Shown piece after piece: positions 57,842 through 64,000 of a stretch of DNA of 64,000 nucleotides (its first letter is position 1; every line of letters begins with the position of its first letter). This stretch comes from Chalara sp. BL73. Its lineage: Eukaryota; Ascomycota; Leotiomycetes; Helotiales. The translations under genes were made by a program, and so were the position numbers. The DNA lies in NCBI GenBank assembly GCA_918026815.1, contig CAKJVC010000139.1, forward strand, positions 434,001 through 498,000, in the 5' to 3' direction. The notes below the pieces were generated by a model. The model did no database searches. It was not told where the DNA came from and saw nothing but the letters and a program-made list of their open reading frames with translations.

Positions 57842-58896
57842 ATGGCAAGTCACTCCCTGAAATTGACGGAAAAGCTTGTGAGTTCATATCCATGGATGCG
57901 CACTCCATTTATCGTTGGAGCGCCAATGCGGCTTATCGCAGGACCTGAACTCGCAGTTGCCATCTCGTCTGCTGGAGGTCTGGGATTCATTGGACCAGGT
58001 AACGACACGAGGCACACGGCTAAGATCATAAACCGTGCCAAAGAGCTGATTCCTGCCAGGCTTTCGATGAGTAGCACTTTAAAGACATCTGCTGAGCCTC
58101 CTCTACCGGTTGGCGTTGGATTTCAAACGTGGAACGATGACTTGGAAACTGCGGTGTCTCTGATCAGAACTTATAGACCTTGTGCGGCTTGGCTGTTTGC
58201 CCCAAGGCATGGGCAAGAAGAATTCGACTTGTGGACAAAACGTATCAGAGATTGCTCCCCGGACACATGTGTTTGGATCCAAGTGGGTACGCTCAGAGAG
58301 GCTCTGCAAGCTACACAAAGCCCGACGCCTCCTGACGTGCTTGTCATTCAAGGCGCAGATGCTGGAGGACATGGCAGAGCAATTGATGGGATTGGGCTGG
58401 TGACTCTATTGCCCGAGATTGCTGATGCAACACAAGACTCAAATATTCCACTCATAGCTGCAGGGGGATTGCAGATGGTAGAGGTGTAGCCGCAGCGATC
58501 TGCCTAGGTGCCTCAGGAGTCGCAATGGGAACACGATTCCTTGCCGCGACAGAAGCACAAATTAGCAAAGGCTACCAGAACGAGGTCGTCCGTGCCAAAG
58601 ATGGTGTGGCATCTACCCAGCGCACCACTCTCTATAATCAGCTTCGTGGCACTATTGGCTGGCCTGAGGAGTTCAGTCCACGTACGATTGTAAATAGAAG
58701 CTGGTACGAGCACAAAGCTGGCAGGCCGTTTTCGGAGCTGAAAAGACTACACGACTTGGCATCGGAGGCTGGTGATGCAGGATGGGGTCCTGAAGGGAGG
58801 CTCGCAACATATGCGGGTGCAGGAGTTGGCTTAGTTCGTGACGTACGAGATGCGCAAGAGATTGTTATTGGCACTCAAGATGAGGCAAAAGACTAA
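57842..58896 (+). pseudogene. nitronate monooxygenase, one frameshift
   Basis: FMN-dependent nitronate monooxygenase (2-nitropropane dioxygenase family), which oxidises alkyl nitronates; in polyketide loci relatives may act as tailoring oxidoreductases. Single exon, about 350 residues. Motifs: FIVGAPMRLIAGPELAVAIS, SAGGLGFIGPGNDT (phosphate/FMN loop), VIQGADAGGHG with the catalytic-region His, then after a one-base shift ADGRGVAAAICLGASGVAMG and TRFLAATEA. The shift falls in the GGGGG run at about 58464-58468; one extra G gives AAGGIADGRGV, the normal family sequence. The start is the ATG at 57842. It begins 98 bp after the polyketide synthase stop, in the same direction. As with its neighbour, decay and assembly error cannot be told apart here. 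Confidence 0.9.
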
Positions 58897-59234
58897 TAAA
58901 GAGCCTACAGTGAGCCTGGCTACGATGGAGCATTTCTAAGGCCGCTCAAGATGTAAATACTTATAAGATTACCAGAAAAATAGCAGTCGGTCAATCCGTT
59001 AATGTTCCTAAGCTCGATTACTTTAGACAACGAAGTTCTGTAAGTTATTTAAAAAAATTGAAGTAGTTCTCAGACCGATAGGTCATCTATATTACACCTA
59101 GGTGCTATTCGTACACAAGTCTAAGGATAAGGGAAGCTTATATCATTTTAACTGTCTAGATTCCTGGGCCGAAACCAAGTTTGCTTCCACATGTCCGGGG
59201 CAATGATTTAGCCCCAAACTTCGGTGGTGCAGAA
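58897..59234. other. intergenic, convergent
   Basis: 3' ends of the nitronate monooxygenase gene and the Zn2Cys6 regulator face each other. Nothing else recognised. Confidence 0.4.
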
Positions 59235-60938
59235 TCAGACTAAATTAATAGGTCCCGCTCCTTGGTACATATTGATTATGTCTGTTCGCAAAAATTGTTC
59301 TATGTCAAATTCTTGCAAACCCGGCATATCTGCTACTAAGCCTTCCAGCCAGGAGAACTCCTCAGAAGTGGGGTTCAACTGCTGTGGTGGAGTCATTATT
59401 TCTCCTTGTTGGTCATGCATATTAAGGGCATCACTAAACACTTTTATATCTTCCCTCCTCCGCTGCTGATAGAGCAAAACTAGTAGGCATGCGGTGCTAT
59501 AAGCAAGTTTCATGGTTTCAGTATCGTATATGGAAGCAACAAGCTCCAATGTCCGCATGGCATCGGGCAGTACTGCTATTGATGCACGCGTGTCCATCAC
59601 GAGTAGGATACAGATGGTGTGAAATGGTACATTCGCCACGTGGTGCCATGGGCAACAGTCCCTGACTAAAACACGGGCAGAATGAAGGCCATTCTTCAGC
59701 AATGTAAGGATTTGCTCTGTAATGGCGGAAGAGTTGTTGAAGCTCCATGTGCCGAGATGCCGAAGGATGCAGAGTACAAGGTTACACTGGGCGAGAACTG
59801 ATGGCGGCTGCGTGTGGATGCCGTTTAAAATTTGTGAGAGTGTTAATTCAAGGTCTTTGTCATCTCCCGCTTTTCCAGGATCTAGACTAGCCGACGCTGG
59901 CAGGAGATTCAGCAGCTCTGTCGTATAGTCACCAGATTTTGGTGATGGAGGGTATGCAAAAATGCTTTGGAGTGAGACCCTAGAGAGCCCAAGATCAAAG
60001 GAAGCCCACATATTCAAATGTTGTGCTACTCCAACAAGCCGCCTTCGGATATCTGGGTCATACGACGCGCTGCGTGGAAAGACGGTATCACCCGATGGTT
60101 CAAGGTGGAGGCCTGAAGCCTCAACAAGATGCATTAGAGTAGAACTTGCTATCCAAGTTGGATGAGGTTGAGCTGTTAGTCGCATATAGATAACTCGGAG
60201 AGCCCAGCCAGTTAGAAGATCCACAGTCGGGGTTTCCGATATTTGGTGCAGGTCCAAAATAGAGCGAGCTGATTCCACTAGGTGAAGTTCCGTGATTGTA
60301 GGATTTCTTTGAGAGAACAGGGACCCAAGAGCAGCAACGCCACTAAGAACACTGTCATACAAATTATCGGTCAGGGTCATTCGCCACCGGGCTGCTAGCC
60401 GCTCAAAATATGTATGACGGTCGATAAACCCATAACACGGGTGTACTTTCGAAAAGTAGACGTTGGCTAGTTCTTTTATATCTCCCTCGGAGGTTATGTC
60501 AACAATAGACAAAGGCGGGCAGGGTTCGGGGCCAGAACGTAACTGCCGCGAGCCAATATTCCACCCAAAGAGGCCTAATTTTGGTGCATTCGCTTGATCA
60601 ATCTTGAGGCCAATCTTTCTCACAAATGCTGCTCCAGAATTCGCCTCCAGGCACCGGACGAGATTTGGAGAGCCCGATGATAAATTTGTCTGGCTCGACG
60701 ATATGTGTGCTTGGTCGGCGGTAGTGACCACTGGCTCTGAAGATATCCTTGTCGCGGTTGATTGTTGCGTAAAATTGTGAGGTTTTGGTTGTGATTGAAC
60801 TTCGTAATAGCAATCATAACCCCAATTATTGCAGGTGACGCAGGGGTTTATGCCGTTACATCTCCTTTTACGCTCACGACACGGCTCACAAGCTACCCTG
60901 ATACGCTTGCGCTTTCGCTGTTCGACTGTGTTTGCCAT
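59235..60938 (-). CDS. Zn2Cys6 transcription factor of the polyketide locus
   Basis: A 567-residue nuclear regulator, one exon. The start is the ATG at 60938 (MANTVEQRKRKRIRVACEP); the frame stays open further upstream but that part codes for a hydrophobic stretch that is not seen in the family. The zinc cluster is C17-x2-C20-x6-C27-x5-C33-x2-C36-x6-C43 (CEPCRERKRRC, CVTCNNWGYDC), preceded by a basic stretch. The fungal-specific middle homology region starts with VYFSKVHPCYGFIDRHTYFE and continues with SGVAALGSLFS, AVRVIYMRLTAQPHPTWIAS-like sequence and RRRLVGVAQHLNMWASFDLG. An acidic, aromatic tail may be the activation domain. It lies beside the type III PKS and nitronate monooxygenase genes, so a pathway-specific role is likely but not shown. 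It is intact, unlike those two genes. Confidence 0.9.
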   Translation of the reverse strand: MANTVEQRKRKRIRVACEPCRERKRRCNGINPCVTCNNWGYDCYYEVQSQPKPHNFTQQSTATRISSEPVVTTADQAHISSSQTNLSSGSPNLVRCLEANSGAAFVRKIGLKIDQANAPKLGLFGWNIGSRQLRSGPEPCPPLSIVDITSEGDIKELANVYFSKVHPCYGFIDRHTYFERLAARWRMTLTDNLYDSVLSGVAALGSLFSQRNPTITELHLVESARSILDLHQISETPTVDLLTGWALRVIYMRLTAQPHPTWIASSTLMHLVEASGLHLEPSGDTVFPRSASYDPDIRRRLVGVAQHLNMWASFDLGLSRVSLQSIFAYPPSPKSGDYTTELLNLLPASASLDPGKAGDDKDLELTLSQILNGIHTQPPSVLAQCNLVLCILRHLGTWSFNNSSAITEQILTLLKNGLHSARVLVRDCCPWHHVANVPFHTICILLVMDTRASIAVLPDAMRTLELVASIYDTETMKLAYSTACLLVLLYQQRRREDIKVFSDALNMHDQQGEIMTPPQQLNPTSEEFSWLEGLVADMPGLQEFDIEQFLRTDIINMYQGAGPINLV

Positions 60939-61625
60939 TTGAGCCTGAAGGGAAATCTGCCTTTGAAAAGAGCAATCAGTTCCCTTGCCTTTGGTAAAGA
61001 AGACTAGAACTAGAAAAGCCTCAGCAAGGACACAAGACAACTGGAGACCGAAGAGGAGCATTCTCAAAGCTGCGGGGGAAATAGGTTTGTGATTCAGCAC
61101 GTGATGTATGTTTGATTCTGACTAATCCCAGCTGCTCATTCGCTGCTGTGCAACCGCTGGTCCACTAAGCAGCCGACACCCTCCTAGACCCGCGACAGGA
61201 ATAGCGAGTGGGAACTATTAGAGTGAAAGCTGGACATATTCGGCCTGAAGAGCGCTGCCAATCCCTCTTGCACTAGCAAGAACTGAACTTGGTAGGCATC
61301 GCAAAAGAACAACATGCAGTCCATGTTGTGAAGAACTAACCTCAGGCGTGTCAACGTGGACATAGCACCTCGAGGGTTAATCCCGTCTACAGTAAGTAAC
61401 CCAAAAACCTTATTTTGCCCAACTTTGCCGTAGTTGCCACGCACGGGCCATCTAGCAAAGCTAATAGGAAACTCATTACTAATGTCTCCAGTACACCTCA
61501 GGCTTAATTCATGATACTAACAGTACTTTATCCTTCAGACGCTACATATACATACTTCACCATCATCCTATAAGGCATCGATCGTATGGTCTAGTAGAGC
61601 GACTGACTTGAAGTGAATTGTTGCA
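60939..61625. other. divergent promoter between two regulators
   Basis: About 690 bp between the start of the Zn2Cys6 gene (minus) and the start of the second regulator (plus). AT-mixed; no strong motif that I can name. Confidence 0.4.
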
Positions 61626-63279
61626 ATGGCCTGGGATAATCAGGACATGGTTAGCCAACTCCCCGTGCGTGTTTCTAATCCCAGCAGGAGATCAAGCATT
61701 GCTTTCGTTCATTTGTCCCACCCAGACGATCTTCGGAGTCGCAATATCCAGGCGGTAGTTCGCAGCCATGTTATGAGAGATATTGGGCGGTCGCGCCAGA
61801 AGAGGTCGCGGCTGGTCACCATTCCTCTTGAGGTTGTGTCGCAGCCGCTCGAGTCTGGAGAGCACCACATGTACGGGCGAACTGGCCCTGATAGGCTTCT
61901 TATCACTCGTCCGCCTGAGGCTCTGTGGCCTCGTCTCTTGTTGCCACTCAACCAGCTCGGCATCTTCGGAGTCGATCTAGACGATAGGGCCTTGCAGATT
62001 ATACACTTGAGTGAGCCTGGCTGTGGAGAGGGTTGGTCAGCTTTGGCTCGAGTCTGCTAACAGACGCTCTCTACAGTTAAGTTGGATATAGAATATAGAT
62101 ATCAAGCCTTCCACGCAATCTGGATCCGCATTGCCTTGTCTGACCCCAGTGCCCTATATCTTTGTTTGGCAACCTCCCTGCTTTCCTGGGATCGCAGGAA
62201 TAACTCTTCCGCTGGCGACTTCGCCAGGAATACCGAAGCCGCAAATTACTATACAATGGCGCTTAGGCAGTTGTCGGGACGTTTAAGCGACCCCTCGGAG
62301 TGCACGAGCGCTGGAGTTATAGCAACCATTGTTGGATTTCTTTGCCACGATGTTGGTGATTGTCCTTTCTCCTTGTGCCTGCTTCAGCTAAGACCCTTAA
62401 CAGGCACACACCGGCGAATGGAAGCGCTGGGCTGTTCACCTTGACGGTCTTGATCGCATATTGGCACTCCGCGGCAGTGCGGATGTATTAGAGAAACATG
62501 TTGCACTAATCGCCTTCTGGTTGGTTTCCTTCCACCCTCCGCAAAGTGCATTCGATGGCTCATAAAGACTGGGTAGGCTAGATATTATCGGTAGCTCAGC
62601 CCTTGATTCTCCGCCTCGATTCCCTATACCCAAAGAACTCACTGCACCCAGCACATCATCCGAGGAGATGCCACCAGCTTTGCGAGCCGTTTTGCTCCAC
62701 ATGCGATTAGTATTCCCGCGGCTCTCCACTATTTGCCAGACCTTGTGCATGATGTCTTCAGTGGCACAGATAGTCAATTACAACTGCAACAACCTGCACT
62801 TTTGGCAAGATGCGGTCGGCGCTGTAAGTCTGTTGGGTCCTGTTACTCACCATCTACTCTCTCTCTCAAGGATATCCGACGTCTCTAGCGAGCACTCTGG
62901 GGCCCTCGTTATAGGTGAGTTGATCAGGCTAACTTGCCTGATGCTACTCTCCCGCCTCAAGAGCCTGTTCTCCTTGAACGTGTTAGATAAGATGCCGCTC
63001 TGCACGAAATTCATGGTCGCGGTAGCTCAGTCTATGGAGGAGGACGTGCCTAACTCGTTGATGGACATCAAAATTTGGGCTCTCATTTCCTCTGCCCTTT
63101 TACAGCCCGAGGATAACACAAAGGCACTGATACCCCACATCCGAACCGCAGCAAGGTCCAGAGGCATTGCTAGTGGCCGTAACGCGATTGACTTGGTACA
63201 AGGGTTGATCTGGATTAGCACTCTTATGGGACGTCGAGAAGCTCAATTAGCCGACGACATTGGGATGGTATACTCATAA
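61626..63279 (+). CDS. fungal-specific regulator without zinc cluster
   Basis: A 499-residue protein. Four exons: 61626-62031, 62077-62351, 62404-62519 and 62577-63279; introns 45, 52 and 57 bp, all phases close. It starts with SSIAFVHLSHPDDLRSRNIQ and VVRSHVMRDIGRSRQKR, the conserved opening of the Fungal_trans_2-like family (F-V-x(3)-P, V-R-S-H-V-M-R), and continues with FHAIWIRIALSDPSALYLCL, HTGEWKRWAVHLDGLDRILA, LRGSADVLEKHVALIAFW and GSSALDSPPRFPIP. These proteins are nuclear regulators; members such as this have lost or lack the Zn2Cys6 domain, so DNA binding would need a partner. Transcribed divergently from the neighbouring Zn2Cys6 gene. A stop in the unspliced sequence near 62565 lies inside intron 3 and is not a defect. 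Confidence 0.8.
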
Positions 63280-63720
63280 ATAGTGGAGGAGATTCTGATA
63301 CTGTCACAAAATTCGAGGGCATCTACTCTACTACGTAATAGGGTATAACACTGAGGACGCGAGAAACCGTATATGGAGACCAGGGCAAGAGACAAAGAGC
63401 AGAAAATGGTCACGGATAGCGTAAGAGCTTCCAGAAGAGAACACATAGCTTGGGAATTGTACATGTGCTATAACCATAGTCGCCCCATTGCACTTTCCAC
63501 TGATTGTAATAGATTGTGTGTTGTGTGTTTGTGTGTGTATACTTTTTAGATGCAGCCCCCTCCTCTCGTTTGTCGAACAGCCGCATAACATAACACTATA
63601 CGCAATTAATAAGGTGCTTCTACTGGAGTACTATAGTACCAGATCATGGTTTAAAACCTTTATATATCACTAAAGCTCACGATGAGTGTAGCACAACATG
63701 AAGGCGGCCACTAGCGTCTG
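63280..63720. other. intergenic
   Basis: AT-rich with a GT microsatellite-like patch near 63515-63535. No gene seen. Confidence 0.35.
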
Positions 63721-63721
63721 A

Positions 63722-64000
63722 CCATGGCCCCACAACAAGCGCTTCATCAGCATCAACAATTTTGGCTTTGGTGACTATATTGCCACCCTGTATTGGAGCA
63801 CGCTCCCTTTCCGGCTGACGAACTGCAAAACGAGTCCAAAAATGAGTCTTCGCCACTCACGTGTCAACCTAGATACCCAGGCTAGTCCTTGTCTTCATCG
63901 ACCAGGGTGCGTGGTTGCCTCAGATGGGTAAGGGGTTGATGGACTCTCACCTGGTACTCAGTGATTCTGTCAGGGCTGCCTCGGCGTACCTGGTGTGCAG
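63722..64000 (+). pseudogene. type I polyketide synthase remnant (KS end, AT start)
   Basis: WPHNKRFISINNFGFG at 63725 is the C-terminal ketosynthase motif of fungal iterative PKSs (R-x-x-S-I-N-N-F-G-F-G-G-x-N). About 120 bp on, in another frame, FIDQGAWLPQMGKGLMDSH then VLSDSVRAASAYL matches the start of the acyltransferase domain (F-T-G-Q-G-A-Q-W-x-Q-M-G-K-x-L). The KS body upstream is absent, a TGA lies just before the motif, and the KS-AT linker is shortened and frameshifted, so this is a broken copy that runs off the window's right end. Confidence 0.7.

Noticed and set aside
62550..62580. Apparent premature stop in the second regulator of the polyketide locus
   Set aside because: The stop lies inside a 57-bp intron (62520-62576); splicing restores FWLDIIGSSALDSPP.

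Overview
The window is nuclear DNA from a filamentous ascomycete (Pezizomycotina). Evidence: genes are broken by 44-62 bp GT-AG introns with CTAAC-like branch points; there are Zn2Cys6 regulators, a DUF3425 protein, a GH62 arabinofuranosidase and a type III polyketide synthase; and long AT-rich stretches hold decayed gene copies with stops of the kind repeat-induced point mutation (RIP) makes. I cannot name the genus. Exon structures below were worked out by hand, with reading frames closed across each junction.

Layout. 1-388: 5' part of a DBP9-type DEAD-box helicase (minus). 2.4-3.4 kb: single-pass membrane protein. 5.7-6.5 kb: broken 2EXR-like gene. 6.9-8.0 kb: secreted GH62 arabinofuranosidase. 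8-15 kb: AT-rich with aldo-keto reductase and flavin monooxygenase remnants. 15.6-16.7 kb: DUF3425 protein. 18.1-18.7 kb: haem-oxygenase-like redox enzyme remnant. 19.6-25.3 kb: divergent pair, an intact 997-residue hydantoinase/oxoprolinase-DUF917 protein and a 559-residue NCS1 permease sharing a 432-bp promoter. 25.5-29 kb: BTB and aminotransferase V remnants. 29.7-31.8 kb: intact Zn2Cys6 regulator (656 aa). 32.5-33.5 kb: mannosyltransferase-like remnant. 34.6-36.7 kb: intact vanillyl-alcohol-oxidase-like flavoprotein. 37.5-38.5 kb: alcohol dehydrogenase pseudogene. 41.1 kb: small secreted Cys-rich peptide. 42.0-42.4 kb: GH1 fragment. 43.0-44.3 kb: intact oxysterol-binding protein. 45.5-46.7 kb: AIF/AMID-like flavoprotein.

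47.1-55.6 kb is a nest of two transposons: a Copia retrotransposon with identical 183-bp LTRs, and a Mutator-like (MULE) element inserted across the junction between the Copia LTR end and its target duplication. Right of it, 56.3-64 kb looks like a secondary-metabolite locus: type III polyketide synthase, nitronate monooxygenase, a Zn2Cys6 regulator, a second fungal regulator, and at the edge a remnant of a type I polyketide synthase (KS end and AT start). The synthase and monooxygenase carry single-base frameshifts, each in a homopolymer, as do the transposons; these may be assembly errors or real decay.

How genes may work together (inference): the permease would import a hydantoin- or oxoproline-like cyclic amide for the divergently transcribed hydrolase, and the regulator at 29.7 kb resembles the DAL81/TamA nitrogen-catabolism class. 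The right-hand cluster would make and oxidise a resorcinol- or pyrone-type polyketide if its frames are intact in the organism.
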